A stretch of DNA of 64,000 bases, from contig NZ_JAJGNI010000007.1 in the NCBI RefSeq assembly GCF_020781975.1, positions 62,001 through 126,000 on the forward strand, written 5' to 3'. The notes under the pieces are model-generated. The model worked only from the letters and a program-made list of their open reading frames with translations. It did no database searches and was not told the origin of the DNA. The DNA comes from Microbacterium schleiferi. GTDB lineage: Bacteria; Actinomycetota; Actinomycetes; Actinomycetales; Microbacteriaceae. The position numbers and the translations under genes are program-made. This document shows, in pieces, positions 8,729 to 17,633 of the stretch; positions within the stretch are counted from its first letter, which is position 1; each line of letters begins with the position of its first letter.

Positions 8729-9583
8729 ATGACTAGCGGCGTCGGGCGTGTATCGGTTCTGAGCATCGGCGAGGTGCGGCTGCGGCGGCACAACATCGTC
8801 GGCAATGGCACCCCCATGCTGTGGTGGACCTTCACGTCGCGGCGATGGACGGATCCGTTGCCGGTCAATGTCGTTCTCGTTGAACACGAACAGGGCTGGG
8901 TTCTCTGGGACACCGGGCAAGCGCCAGCGTCAGCCGACACGCCGCGCGAGTACTTTCCGGGCGGTTTCGTCGGCGCGGTCTACGCGCGGCAGGTTGATTC
9001 GACCCTGACACCCGGCCAGGGACTGGGTGAGCAGCTCGAGCTCGCCGGCGTGCCGATCGAGCGACTTACCCTCGCCGCAGTGTCCCACTTGCACTATGAC
9101 CACGCAGGAAACGTCGGTGAGCTCGCCGCGGCCGGCATCCCGGTGCTCGTCAGCGAACAGGAGCATGCCGTGCTCACCGGCAAGTCCCCACACATGCACG
9201 GCGTCTTGGCCGAGCACTTGCTCGATGCGGCTGTTCAGTGGCGGCCCGTCACGTTCGCGCCGTCCGAGGATGCAGCGCTCGTCGACTTCGCCGGCGCGTA
9301 CGACATCTTCGGCGACGGCGCACTGACGCTCCTGCCGACCCCGGGTCACACCGCCGGGTCGATGAGCCTGCTCGTCCGCCGCAGCAACGGACGAAACCCG
9401 CTCCTGCTCGTGGGCGATGCAACCTACGATCCGAGCCTCATCGAGAAGGCGGTCGTTCCGGACGTGGGCGACAGAAAGCAGCAACGCGAGACACTGCGGC
9501 AGTTCGCAGCTTTGCGCGAGCGGCTACCGGGCCTTCAGGTGATCGCCGGTCACGATCCCCGGGCGGCCGAACTCGTCGCCTGA
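8729..9583 (+). CDS. MBL-fold metallohydrolase (AHL-lactonase-like)
   Basis: A 284-residue metallo-beta-lactamase fold hydrolase. The zinc ligands are visible: VSHLHYDHAG (HxHxDH), LLPTPGHTAGS (third His), LLLVGDATYD (bridging Asp) and VIAGHDP (last His). The arrangement and length fit the N-acyl-homoserine lactonase/quorum-quenching lactonase branch, but that branch also contains hydrolases of unknown substrate, so lactonase activity is inferred. It converges on the topoisomerase gene with a 14-bp gap. Confidence 0.87.
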   Translation: MTSGVGRVSVLSIGEVRLRRHNIVGNGTPMLWWTFTSRRWTDPLPVNVVLVEHEQGWVLWDTGQAPASADTPREYFPGGFVGAVYARQVDSTLTPGQGLGEQLELAGVPIERLTLAAVSHLHYDHAGNVGELAAAGIPVLVSEQEHAVLTGKSPHMHGVLAEHLLDAAVQWRPVTFAPSEDAALVDFAGAYDIFGDGALTLLPTPGHTAGSMSLLVRRSNGRNPLLLVGDATYDPSLIEKAVVPDVGDRKQQRETLRQFAALRERLPGLQVIAGHDPRAAELVA

Positions 9584-9597
9584 CAGCACGCGCACCG

Positions 9598-10569
9598 TCA
9601 CCGAAGCATCGCGCGCAGCTCCGACTCCACGGATGCCGGACGCGACGGGTCGATCGTCGTGCCGTGCTCGTAGGCCTCCACGATCCGCGGATCCACGTAG
9701 CTGCTGCGAGCGATCGCCGGGGTGTTGCCGAGGACGAACGCGGCGTCTCGCATCGCCGCGGCGACCATGCGCGCCCGCCGCGACGGCGACTCCACCGGTC
9801 CCGCTTTCGCAAGGCTCAGCGCCGCAGCCGCGGTGCCGTGCAGGGTCCGGAAGTCCTTGGCGGTGAAGTCGCCGCCCGTGCGTCGGCGGATGTCGGCATT
9901 GATTTCCTCGGGGTGCAGCGGGTGCACCTCGCCGTCGCCGTCGCGCCAGGCCAGCAATCGTGCCCGCCCGCCGCGGCGTTTCAGGGCTCGCACCACCGCA
10001 GCGAGGTCGGGGTCGGTCAGCTCCGATTCCCATGGCTGACCGCTCTTGCCCGGAAACCGCAGCTCGACGCGCTCACCGTCGTGCACGCTCGCGTGGGCGC
10101 ACAGCAGCGTGCACAGGCCATAGCTGCCGTGCACGTCCGCGTAGCGTTCTGACCCGACCCGCAGGCTCCCGGTGTCGAGCATCCGGAACGCCGTCGCCAG
10201 GACGCGGGAGCGCCCGAGCCCGTCGGATCGCAGATCGAGCGTCACCGTGCGCCGGGCCCCCGGTAGCGTCTCGGCGAGGTCCAGCATCCGTTCGAACTTG
10301 ACTCGATCCTGACGCTCGCGCCACACCTGGTGATACAGATACTGGCGCCTGCCGGCGTCGTCGACGCCTGTTGCCTGGATGTGCCCGTGGGGATGCGGTG
10401 AGATCCAAACGTCGTTCCACGCGGGTGGAATCGCGAGGTCCGAGATCCGCTCGCGGGTGGCCTCGTCGGTGATCGCCGCACCCGATTCGTCGAGGTAGGC
10501 GAACCCCCGTCCGCGACGCACGCGCCGCAACCCGGGTTCTGTGGTGCGACTGCGACGGAGGCGGGGCAT
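9598..10569 (-). CDS. DNA topoisomerase IB (poxvirus-type)
   Basis: A 323-residue bacterial type IB topoisomerase that nicks one strand through a 3'-phosphotyrosine and relaxes supercoils. Recognisable parts are the N-terminal RRGRGFAYLDESG and PPAWNDVWI, the KFERMLDLAETLPGAR region, the KDFRTLHGTAAAA block with the catalytic Arg and His of the active site, and the tyrosine in IARSSYVDPRIVEAY near the C-terminus. Length and motif order match the free-standing bacterial family. It is a single-gene unit. Confidence 0.92.
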   Translation of the reverse strand: MPRLRRSRTTEPGLRRVRRGRGFAYLDESGAAITDEATRERISDLAIPPAWNDVWISPHPHGHIQATGVDDAGRRQYLYHQVWRERQDRVKFERMLDLAETLPGARRTVTLDLRSDGLGRSRVLATAFRMLDTGSLRVGSERYADVHGSYGLCTLLCAHASVHDGERVELRFPGKSGQPWESELTDPDLAAVVRALKRRGGRARLLAWRDGDGEVHPLHPEEINADIRRRTGGDFTAKDFRTLHGTAAAALSLAKAGPVESPSRRARMVAAAMRDAAFVLGNTPAIARSSYVDPRIVEAYEHGTTIDPSRPASVESELRAMLR

Positions 10570-10736
10570 GCGTTCACGCTACGCCGCCGCGATGGGGGCG
10601 AGGGCGGTTCGGTGATTCTGACCGCGGCGCGGATGCTGTCAACCCCCTCAGCGACTCGTGTCGGCATCCGTATCGTCGCCGTCGACCGATCGCCGATCCG
10701 GCGACCGGCAGCACGGTGACCATGAAGGAGACCGTC

Positions 10737-11192
10737 ATGACAAGCACGATGACCGCAGACATCGAGGTGGACGCACCGATCCGCGCCGTCTACGACCAGT
10801 GGACGCAGTTCGAGGAGTTCCCCGAGTTCATGGGATCAGTGAACTCCATCACCCAGACCACCGACGACCTCACACACTGGTCGGTCAGCATCGGCGGTGT
10901 CGAGCGCGAGTTCGACGCCGAGATCGTCGACCAGGTTCCCGACGACCACATCGAGTGGGCGAGCACGGGGGAGCGGGTTCACACCGGACGCGTCGCGTTC
11001 ACACCTGTGAGCGATGACCGCACCCGCGTTGAATTGCGCATGGAGTGGGAGCCCGAGACCTTCATCGAGAAGGCGGGCGCCGGACTCAACCTCGATGAGG
11101 CAGCAGCACGCATGGACCTGGAGCGCTTCAAGTCGTTCATCGAAGACCGCGGCCGCGAGACCGGCGGCTGGCGCGGCGAAGTCCACAACTGA
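10737..11192 (+). CDS. SRPBCC/polyketide cyclase-like protein
   Basis: A 151-residue START-like (SRPBCC) protein. The opening IEVDAPIRAVYDQWTQFEEF PEFM is the standard first strand and helix, and the C-terminal helix runs through AARMDLERFKSFIEDRG. These proteins form a hydrophobic pocket, but the ligand here is unknown. ATG 10737 is chosen because AAGGAG lies six bases upstream. An earlier in-frame GTG at 10716 has no such site. A strong hairpin terminator follows at 11200. Confidence 0.85.
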   Translation: MTSTMTADIEVDAPIRAVYDQWTQFEEFPEFMGSVNSITQTTDDLTHWSVSIGGVEREFDAEIVDQVPDDHIEWASTGERVHTGRVAFTPVSDDRTRVELRMEWEPETFIEKAGAGLNLDEAAARMDLERFKSFIEDRGRETGGWRGEVHN

Positions 11193-11199
11193 CGACACC

Positions 11200-11243
11200 A
11201 CCGAAGCTCCCCGCACGCCCAGTAGGGTGCGGGGAGCTTCGGT
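11200..11243. terminator. Bidirectional hairpin terminator
   Basis: A perfect 16-bp stem (11200-11215 with 11228-11243) closes a 12-base loop. The arms contain CCGAAGCTCCCCGCA and its complement. It lies between the convergent stops of the SRPBCC gene and potC, with a short T stretch (GTTT) on the plus side, so it can end both transcripts. Confidence 0.85.
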
Positions 11244-11250
11244 GTTTCAC

Positions 11251-12054
11251 TCAGCGACCCCGACGAACCGCCGCACGGCGCGCGTTCACGATCCCGTACG
11301 CCAGCGTGCCGATGATCGCGAGCAGGAACACCGCTGACGCGATCACGTTGGCCTGCGGCGGGATGCCGCGCTGAGCCGCAACGTAGATGTAGACCGGGAA
11401 GGTCTGCACCGAGCCGGACGTGAAGTACGTGATGATGAAGTCGTCGAAGCTGAGGCTGAACGACAGCAGCGCCGCCGCGATGATGCCCGGCAGCAGCAGC
11501 GGGAACGTGATGCGCCAGAACACCTGGCGCGGCGAGCCGTAGAGGTCTCGTCCGGCCTCTTCGATCGAGGGGTCGAGCGAGAGGGCTCGGGCCCGCACCG
11601 TCACCACGACGAAGCTCAGGCAGAACATCGTGTGGGCCAGGATGATCGTGCCGAGGCCTTTCGCGACGCCCATCGTCAGGAACTGGGCGGCAAGACCGGC
11701 GCCGATGACGACCTCGGGGGTTGCCATGGGCAGGAACAGCAGCAGGCTGATCGAGCCGCGGGCCTTGAACTGGTAGCGCACCAGTGCCAGGGCGATCATC
11801 GTGCCGAGGGTCGTGGCGATGATCGTGGCGACAAAGCCGACGAGGATGCTGTTGCCGAACGCCACACACACTTCGGGCTGTTCGCAAACGGTGAGCCAGT
11901 TCTCGATCGTGAACCCGTTCCAGGTGATGTTGGTGCGGGTCGTCTCGTTGAACGAGAACAGGAACGTGTAAGCGATCGGGATGAGCAGCACCACGAACGC
12001 GGCGATGACGTAGATGCCGAGGATTCGGGACCGCACGGTCCATTGCGTTTTCAC
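11251..12054 (-). CDS. potC: Spermidine/putrescine ABC transporter permease, PotC type
   Basis: A 267-residue inner-membrane permease with six hydrophobic segments and the EAA loop (EEAGRDLYGSPRQVFWRITFPLLLPGI) that docks on the ATPase. It starts with GTG 12054, which overlaps the potB stop (GTGA). The partner genes potB, potA and potD lie directly upstream on the same strand, in the order D-A-B-C. The set imports polyamines or a related cation. Substrate choice is inferred from family and from the adjoining putrescine-type aminotransferase. Confidence 0.9.
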   Translation of the reverse strand: MKTQWTVRSRILGIYVIAAFVVLLIPIAYTFLFSFNETTRTNITWNGFTIENWLTVCEQPEVCVAFGNSILVGFVATIIATTLGTMIALALVRYQFKARGSISLLLFLPMATPEVVIGAGLAAQFLTMGVAKGLGTIILAHTMFCLSFVVVTVRARALSLDPSIEEAGRDLYGSPRQVFWRITFPLLLPGIIAAALLSFSLSFDDFIITYFTSGSVQTFPVYIYVAAQRGIPPQANVIASAVFLLAIIGTLAYGIVNARRAAVRRGR

Positions 12055-12962
12055 AGGAGGTCATCCGTTCCCGTGCGCCGCACGTAGCTGCCGACGATGA
12101 TGAGGATGACGGCCATCAGCAGGATGCTGAGGGCTGCCGCCTGTGGGTAATTCACTGTGATGAGGAACTTCGACTGGATGACGTTTCCGATCATCGTCGT
12201 CGACGGGCTTCCGAGGAACGCCTGGCTGGCGTTCACATAGTCACCGGATGCCGGGATGAAAGTGAGCAGCGTCCCCGACACGACGCCCGGGAGGGAGAGC
12301 GGGAACGTGACCCGCCAGAACGTCTGCCCCGGCGTGGCGTACAGGTCGGAGCTCGCCTCGAGCAGGCGCGTATCGAGCCGGTCAAGCGAAGCGAACAGCG
12401 GCAGCGTCATGAACGGGATGAAGTTGTAGGTCAGACCGAAGACGACGGCGAATCCCGTGCCCGTGATGTGATCTTGCGGACCGAAGAGCCCGATCGTCTG
12501 CAGGAACCCGACGACGGGTCCCTCGTCGGCGAACAGCGCCTTCCACGCCAAGGTCCGCAGCAGGAACGAGATGAAGAACGGCGCGATCACCAGCACCAGC
12601 AGCAGGTTCCGGATGAGCGGCCTGTCGCGCAGGACCACACCGATGAAGTACGCGATCGGATAGCTGATCAGCAGCGCGAAGAGGGTGGCCAGCAGCGCGT
12701 ACCAGAACGAGCGGAGGAACTGGGGCCAGTACTCCGCGATCACGTCGACGTAGTTCTGCCAGTTGAAGGCGTAGTAGAACGCGCCGTACTGCGACGTGTC
12801 GTTCACGCCGAACGAGGTCATCAGCAGCGACACGAACGGGACGACGAAAAACAGCGCGAGGTAGGCGAGCCCCGGCAGCAGCAGCGCGAACGCCACCCAG
12901 CTGGCGCGACGCTGCGGCGACGCCTTCTTCGTATCGGCGACAGCCAGCGCCGACATCGCCAT
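12051..12962 (-). CDS. potB: Spermidine/putrescine ABC transporter permease, PotB type
   Basis: A 303-residue permease with about six membrane spans. A conserved cytoplasmic loop (EASSDLYATPGQTFWRVTFPLSLPGV) is the EAA motif. ATG 12962 is two bases past the potA stop, and a second Met follows two codons later. The C-terminus overlaps potC by four bases, so translation of A, B and C is coupled. A longer frame upstream of 12962 lies inside potA and is not used. Confidence 0.9.
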   Translation of the reverse strand: MAMSALAVADTKKASPQRRASWVAFALLLPGLAYLALFFVVPFVSLLMTSFGVNDTSQYGAFYYAFNWQNYVDVIAEYWPQFLRSFWYALLATLFALLISYPIAYFIGVVLRDRPLIRNLLLVLVIAPFFISFLLRTLAWKALFADEGPVVGFLQTIGLFGPQDHITGTGFAVVFGLTYNFIPFMTLPLFASLDRLDTRLLEASSDLYATPGQTFWRVTFPLSLPGVVSGTLLTFIPASGDYVNASQAFLGSPSTTMIGNVIQSKFLITVNYPQAAALSILLMAVILIIVGSYVRRTGTDDLL

Positions 12963-12964
12963 GG

Positions 12965-14110
12965 CTAGGAGTCCTCGCTGTCGGCGATGGCCTCGGCTGC
13001 CCCAGCTTGGGCGTCGGCATCCAGCCCGAACGTGTGCTCGGGTCGCCACCGCACCCAGACTTCGCTTCCCACCGAGAAGACCGAGCCGAACACCATGTTC
13101 TGCTCGAACACCCCGACGGGTCCGATTCCCGGCATCTCGACGGTGTACTGCGTGCTCACACCGGTGAACGAGAGGTCGGTGATACGTCCCGGGCCAAGGA
13201 CGTTGTCGTCAGTGGTCGGCGCCTCGGCGGCAAGCATCAGTTTCTCGGGCCGCACACCCACCGTGATCGGGCCGGATGACGCGACGGCGCGCTCGATCGG
13301 CATTCGGAGCGTGCCCCCAGCCGTGGTGCGCGCGACGAGGGTGCCACCTGCCGCTGATTCGACCGTCGCGGGGATCAGGTTCGACTGCCCGAGGAAGCTC
13401 GCGACGAACCCCGTGCGGGGGAGTTCGTACAGTTCCTGCGGCGGACCCATCTGCTCGATGCGACCGTGGTTCATGACGGCCACGGTGTCGGCCATTGTCA
13501 TGGCCTCTTCCTGGTCGTGGGTCACGTGCAAGAACGTGATCCCAACCTCGTCCTGAATCGTCTTCAGTTCGGACTGCATCTGGCGACGCAGCTTCAGGTC
13601 GAGGGCTCCGAGGGGCTCATCCAACAGCAGCAGCGCGGGTCGGTTGACGACCGCCCGCGCCAGCGCGACACGCTGCTGCTGACCACCCGACAGCTGCGAG
13701 GGCTTGCGCCCCGCGACGTGGTCGAGCTCGACGAGCTTGAGGGCGTCCAGAGCGCGGTTGGAAGCATCCGTCACCTTGCGCCGACGCAGCCCGAACTCGA
13801 CGTTCTCTTGCACCGTCATGTGGGGGAAGAGCGCGTAGCTCTGAAAGACCGTGTTCACCGGCCGCTTGTGCGGCGGCACGGATGTCACGTCTTTACCGCC
13901 GATCGAGATCGAACCTGCGGTGGGTCGCTCGAGGCCCGCGACGATGCGCAGAGTCGTAGTCTTGCCACACCCCGACGGGCCGAGGAGGGCGAAGAACGAA
14001 CCCGCTGGAATCACCAGATCCAGATCGTGCAGAGCGGTGAAGCCCGGAAAGGTCTTGCGGATGCCGCGAAGCTCGAGGTCAGCGCCGGCCTCGGGTGTCG
14101 ATGTGCTCAT
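12965..14110 (-). CDS. potA: Spermidine/putrescine ABC transporter ATP-binding protein
   Basis: A 381-residue ATPase of the importer. Walker A GPSGCGKTT, Q-loop FQSYALFPH, signature LSGGQQQR, Walker B LLLLDEPLGALD and the switch His in HVTHDQ are all present. The C-terminal ~130 residues form the TOBE_2 domain typical of PotA/CysA-type ATPases. It begins six bases after the potD stop, so it is expressed with potD. Confidence 0.95.
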   Translation of the reverse strand: MSTSTPEAGADLELRGIRKTFPGFTALHDLDLVIPAGSFFALLGPSGCGKTTTLRIVAGLERPTAGSISIGGKDVTSVPPHKRPVNTVFQSYALFPHMTVQENVEFGLRRRKVTDASNRALDALKLVELDHVAGRKPSQLSGGQQQRVALARAVVNRPALLLLDEPLGALDLKLRRQMQSELKTIQDEVGITFLHVTHDQEEAMTMADTVAVMNHGRIEQMGPPQELYELPRTGFVASFLGQSNLIPATVESAAGGTLVARTTAGGTLRMPIERAVASSGPITVGVRPEKLMLAAEAPTTDDNVLGPGRITDLSFTGVSTQYTVEMPGIGPVGVFEQNMVFGSVFSVGSEVWVRWRPEHTFGLDADAQAGAAEAIADSEDS

Positions 14111-14116
14111 GCCCGG

Positions 14117-15358
14117 TCAGGCGCCGAGCCCGACGGCTTCGAACTCGGCGTTGTACTTCTCCTGCTCCTGGTTGCTGAGCGCCCGGAAGATGTACGCGTT
14201 CGCGAGCGTCGCCTCGTCGGGGAAGATGAGCTGGTTATCGACCATCTCGGGGTCGATGTCGGCCATCGCTTCCTGTGCTCCGACCACGGGGGTGATGTAG
14301 TTCACCCAGGCGGCGACCTCGGCGGCGACCTCGGGCTGGTAGTAGTAGTCGATCAACGTCTCGACGTTGGTCTTCTGCTGCGAACCGATCGGGATCATGA
14401 AGTTGTCGCTCCAGAGCGTCCCGCCCGAGTCGGGGAGGGCGAACCCGAACTTGTCGTAGCCGACCTCCGCGTTGATCGCGGTGATGTCGCCCGACCACAC
14501 GATCGCGGCGAGTGTGTCTTCGTTGATGAGGTCGTCGGCGTAGGAGTTGCCCTTGATGTTGCGGATCTGGCCGTCCGAGACCTGCTGCGCGAAAACGTCG
14601 ATCGCGTTCTGGAACTCGGTGTCGCCCCACGAGTCCGACGAGATGTCGACGCCCTGGCTGAGCATGATGAGGCCGATGGTGTCGCGCATCTCGCTGAGCA
14701 CGCCGACGCGACCCTTCAGGTCGGGGTTCCACAGGTCTTCGACGGATGCCAGGCCGTTGGGGAGCTTCTCGGTGTTCCATGCGAGACCCGCAAAGCCTGA
14801 CTGCCAGGGCACCGAGTTGGCGCGGCCGGGGTCGAAGCTCGGGTTCATCAGGCTCGGGTTGAGGTTCGCGTAGACGTTGGGCATCTTCGCCTTGTCGAAA
14901 GCCTGCGTGTAGCCGGACGCGATCCAGATGTTCGCCATCCAGTCGGTGAGGCAGACCGTATCGGCGCCGATGCCCTGGCCGAGCGCCAGCTGGTCGCGGA
15001 CCTTCGCGAAGTAGGTGTTGTTGTCGTCGATCGCAACGTCGTAGTTGACGGTGATGCCGGTCTGGTCCTCGAACGCCTGCAGCGTCGGGTGGTTGCCGTC
15101 GTCATCCTCGTCGAGGTAGAACGACCAGTTCGCCCAGGTGAGGGTCTTCACGCTCGACGAGAGGTCCTCGGGGGCGGTCAGCGCTGAGCCGCCCGTGGAG
15201 TCCGAACCGCCGACGCGGCCGGTGCAGGCTGCGAGGAATCCCATGAGCGAGAGGGCACCGGCGCCGGCGAGCACGCCGCGACGGGAGATCTGCGCTGCGC
15301 GGGCCTGCGAAATCAGCGCTCGGATCATCGGATCGGAGGGGAGTGGACGGTCGGGCAT
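14117..15358 (-). CDS. potD: Polyamine-binding lipoprotein of the Pot system
   Basis: A 413-residue extracytoplasmic solute-binding protein (SBP_bac_8 / PotD-PotF type). The N-terminus carries a twin-arginine motif (ISRRGVLAG near residue 25) followed by a hydrophobic stretch and a lipobox LAAC, so it looks like a Tat-exported lipoprotein. The mature part shows TWANWSFYL, typical of polyamine-binding proteins. The first gene of the pot operon, it starts at ATG 15358 behind GAGGTGA. Upstream lies about 200 bp with an operator-like inverted repeat and a hairpin. Confidence 0.92.
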   Translation of the reverse strand: MPDRPLPSDPMIRALISQARAAQISRRGVLAGAGALSLMGFLAACTGRVGGSDSTGGSALTAPEDLSSSVKTLTWANWSFYLDEDDDGNHPTLQAFEDQTGITVNYDVAIDDNNTYFAKVRDQLALGQGIGADTVCLTDWMANIWIASGYTQAFDKAKMPNVYANLNPSLMNPSFDPGRANSVPWQSGFAGLAWNTEKLPNGLASVEDLWNPDLKGRVGVLSEMRDTIGLIMLSQGVDISSDSWGDTEFQNAIDVFAQQVSDGQIRNIKGNSYADDLINEDTLAAIVWSGDITAINAEVGYDKFGFALPDSGGTLWSDNFMIPIGSQQKTNVETLIDYYYQPEVAAEVAAWVNYITPVVGAQEAMADIDPEMVDNQLIFPDEATLANAYIFRALSNQEQEKYNAEFEAVGLGA

Positions 15359-15462
15359 AGTCGGTCACCTCAATCAGCTGAATGCGTGCTGTGCACGGAT
15401 TGTCAGTGATCGTGTCACGACATCACCCGAGGCGGCAAGCGCAATCCGCAGTCCGAAACAAA

Positions 15463-15489
15463 CTTGATACAGGAATCTGTCGTTTCAAG
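15463..15489. promoter_or_regulatory. Operator-like inverted repeat upstream of potD
   Basis: CTTGATACAG and CTGTCGTTTCAAG face each other around GAAT: outer half-sites CTTGA/TCAAG, inner half-sites ACAG/CTGT. It lies about 105 bp before potD and just past the end of the aminotransferase gene. It could bind the neighbouring Lrp-type regulator or another repressor. No functional evidence beyond symmetry and position. Confidence 0.45.
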
Positions 15490-15513
15490 TAACGCGCGCG
15501 ACGGTTTCACGTG

Positions 15514-15556
15514 CGAAAGCTGCGGATTCCGACGTGGCCGGAATCCGCAGCTTTCG
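15514..15556. terminator. Long hairpin after the aminotransferase gene
   Basis: A perfect 17-bp inverted repeat (15514-15530 with 15540-15556) and a 9-base loop, seven bases beyond the aminotransferase stop. It can terminate or stabilise that transcript on the minus strand, although no T-run follows. Its arms contain TGCGGATTCC/GGAATCCGCA, the same word found in the palindrome at 17530. Confidence 0.7.
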
Positions 15557-15562
15557 AATCCG

Positions 15563-16951
15563 CTACAGCAGGCTTGCGGCGCGCGTGAGAACGTCGCGCA
15601 GGATCTGCTCGAGCTCGTCGAACTCTGAAGGTCCGATCGTGAGCGGCGGCGCGAGCTGGATGACGGGGTCGCCGCGGTCATCGGCGCGGCAGTACAGGCC
15701 AGCGTCATAGAGTGCGCCCGAGAGGAATCCGCGCAGGAGCCGCTCGGACTCGTCGTCGTTGAACGTCTCGCGCGTCGCCTTGTCTTTCACGAGCTCGATG
15801 CCGAAGAAGTAGCCGTCACCGCGCACGTCCCCGACGATCGGCAGGTCCAGCAGTTTCTCCAGCGACGCCCGGAACAGGGGTGAGTTCTCGCGGACGCGCT
15901 CGTTCAGGCCCTCCTCGTCGAAGATCGCGAGGTTCTCCAGCGCGACAGCTGCCGAGACCGGATGCCCGCCGAAGGTGTAACCGTGCAGGAACGAGGTGTG
16001 CCCGTGCCGGAACGGCTCGTAGATCCGGTCCGAGATCACGGTTGCGCCCAGCGGCGAGTAGCCGCTGGTGAGGCCCTTGGCCGAGGTGATGATGTCGGGC
16101 ACGTAGTCGTACGCATTGCAGGCGAAGGTGTAGCCGATGCGGCCGTACGCGCAGATGACCTCATCCGAGACCAGCAGCACGTCGTGGCGGTCGCAGATCT
16201 CGCGGACGCGCTGGAAGTAGCCGGGGGGAGGGGGGAAGCATCCGCCCGAGTTCTGCACCGGCTCGAGGAAGACGGCGGCAACCGTCTCGGGGCCTTCGAA
16301 CAGGATCATCTCTTCGATGCGGTCAGCAGCCCAACGCCCGAAAGCCTCGAGGCGGTCGCCCTCGCCGTCCCAGACGAACCCGGCCTCTTCGGCGCGGTAC
16401 GCGTTGGTATTCGGTACCCGGAAGGCTCCGGGCACGAGCGGTTCGAACGGTGCTTTCATGACCGGGATGCCGGTGATCGCCAGGGCCCCCTGCGGGGTGC
16501 CGTGGTAGGCGATCGAGCGCGAGATGACCTTGTGCTTGAGGGGCTGGCCCTGCAGCTTCCAGAACTGCTTAGCCAGCTTGAAGGCGGTCTCGACCGCTTC
16601 GCCGCCACCGGTCGTGAAGAACACGCGGTTCAGGTCGCCGGGTGCCTCGTCGGCCAGTCGGTCGGCCAACTCGATCGCCGACGGGTGCGCGTACGACCAC
16701 AGCGGGAAGAACGCGAGCTCTTCGGCCTGCTTCGCAGCAGCCTGAGCGAGCCGCTTGCGGCCGTGGCCCGCGTTGACGACGAACAGGCCGGAGAGGCCGT
16801 CGAAGTAGCGCTTGCCGCGGTCATCCCAGATGTGGTGGCCTTCGCCGCGCACGATGACGGGCACCCCGGAGGTGTCCAGTACCGACTGGCGGGTGAAGTG
16901 CATCCACAGGTGGTCTTGGGCCTTCTTCTGCAGATCGGCGGGGGAGTTCAT
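15563..16951 (-). CDS. Class III PLP aminotransferase, putrescine/polyamine type
   Basis: A 462-residue class III aminotransferase. Visible are the N-terminal GEGHHIWDDRGKRYFDGLSGLF, the cofactor-binding FTTGGGEAVETAFKLA, VSDEVICAYGR and the Schiff-base lysine in ITSAKGLTSGYSPLGA, followed by HGYTFGGHPVSAAVA. The family includes SpuC/YgjG-like enzymes that move the amine of putrescine to pyruvate or 2-oxoglutarate, as well as omega-transaminases. Its place between the pot import operon and an Lrp regulator makes polyamine catabolism the best guess. The regulator gene ends 43 bp upstream on the same strand. Confidence 0.87.
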   Translation of the reverse strand: MNSPADLQKKAQDHLWMHFTRQSVLDTSGVPVIVRGEGHHIWDDRGKRYFDGLSGLFVVNAGHGRKRLAQAAAKQAEELAFFPLWSYAHPSAIELADRLADEAPGDLNRVFFTTGGGEAVETAFKLAKQFWKLQGQPLKHKVISRSIAYHGTPQGALAITGIPVMKAPFEPLVPGAFRVPNTNAYRAEEAGFVWDGEGDRLEAFGRWAADRIEEMILFEGPETVAAVFLEPVQNSGGCFPPPPGYFQRVREICDRHDVLLVSDEVICAYGRIGYTFACNAYDYVPDIITSAKGLTSGYSPLGATVISDRIYEPFRHGHTSFLHGYTFGGHPVSAAVALENLAIFDEEGLNERVRENSPLFRASLEKLLDLPIVGDVRGDGYFFGIELVKDKATRETFNDDESERLLRGFLSGALYDAGLYCRADDRGDPVIQLAPPLTIGPSEFDELEQILRDVLTRAASLL

Positions 16952-16994
16952 GACGGGTCCTTTCGGGGCGCGGTAGCGGCGGCGCGGGGTGCGA

Positions 16995-17465
16995 TCACTG
17001 CGTGCCCCAGTCGTAGAGCTGTTTCACGAGGCGGAGGTAGACAAAAGACTCGGTGGCGACGACGCCGTCGATGGCGCGGACGCGCTTGTTGAGCAGATCG
17101 ATGAGCTCGTCATCCGAAGCACACACGACCTCGGCGAGCACATCGAAGCTGCCGGCGGTGAGCACCACGTAGGTGACTTCGGGGAGGGCCGAGACCTCGG
17201 CGGCGATGCGCGTCGAATCTCCCGAGGTCCGGATGCCGACCATCGCCTGTCGCGCGAAGCCGAGTTGCAGGGGGTCGGTGACCGCGACGATCTGCATGAC
17301 TCCCGCGTCGACGAGGCGCTGCACGCGATTGCGTACCGCAGTCTCTGAGAGCCCCACGGCTTTGCCGATGTCGGCGTACGAGCGCCGGCCGTCGGCTTGC
17401 AGGTGCTCGATGATGGCGCGCGAGATGTCGTCGAGCTGCTGGACCCGGGGAGTGCGATCTGCCAC
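16995..17465 (-). CDS. Lrp/AsnC-family transcriptional regulator
   Basis: 156 residues: an N-terminal winged HTH (LDDISRAIIEHLQADGRRSY ADIGKAVGLSETAVRNRVQRL) and a C-terminal RAM/AsnC ligand-binding domain (VMVGI-like, YVVLTAGSFDVLAEV). It is transcribed ahead of the aminotransferase and probably controls it and the pot operon in response to an amino compound. A 13-bp palindrome sits 65 bp upstream of its start and may be the autoregulatory site. Confidence 0.92.
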   Translation of the reverse strand: MADRTPRVQQLDDISRAIIEHLQADGRRSYADIGKAVGLSETAVRNRVQRLVDAGVMQIVAVTDPLQLGFARQAMVGIRTSGDSTRIAAEVSALPEVTYVVLTAGSFDVLAEVVCASDDELIDLLNKRVRAIDGVVATESFVYLRLVKQLYDWGTQ

Positions 17466-17529
17466 GCGACGATCATCGCAGAGGAGCTGTCAGAAGACAA
17501 CCGAAAGCGTCGATCATTGCAGCGATATA

Positions 17530-17542
17530 TGCGGAATCCGCA
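17530..17542. promoter_or_regulatory. TGCGGAATCCGCA palindrome in a divergent promoter region
   Basis: Two 6-bp arms (TGCGGA/TCCGCA) around a single A, midway between the divergent Lrp-type (start 17465) and TetR (start 17634) genes. Its length and symmetry suit an Lrp/AsnC site. The same arms occur in the hairpin at 15514-15556 at the other end of the polyamine block. Confidence 0.5.
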
Positions 17543-17633
17543 GATGCGACGCGTCTTCGCGGAGGAAATCAGAACCGTGTGGTTCGCAGGTGGGCCTCCT
17601 CCTGGCGAGAGGGCGACGTGCGACCATGGGGGG

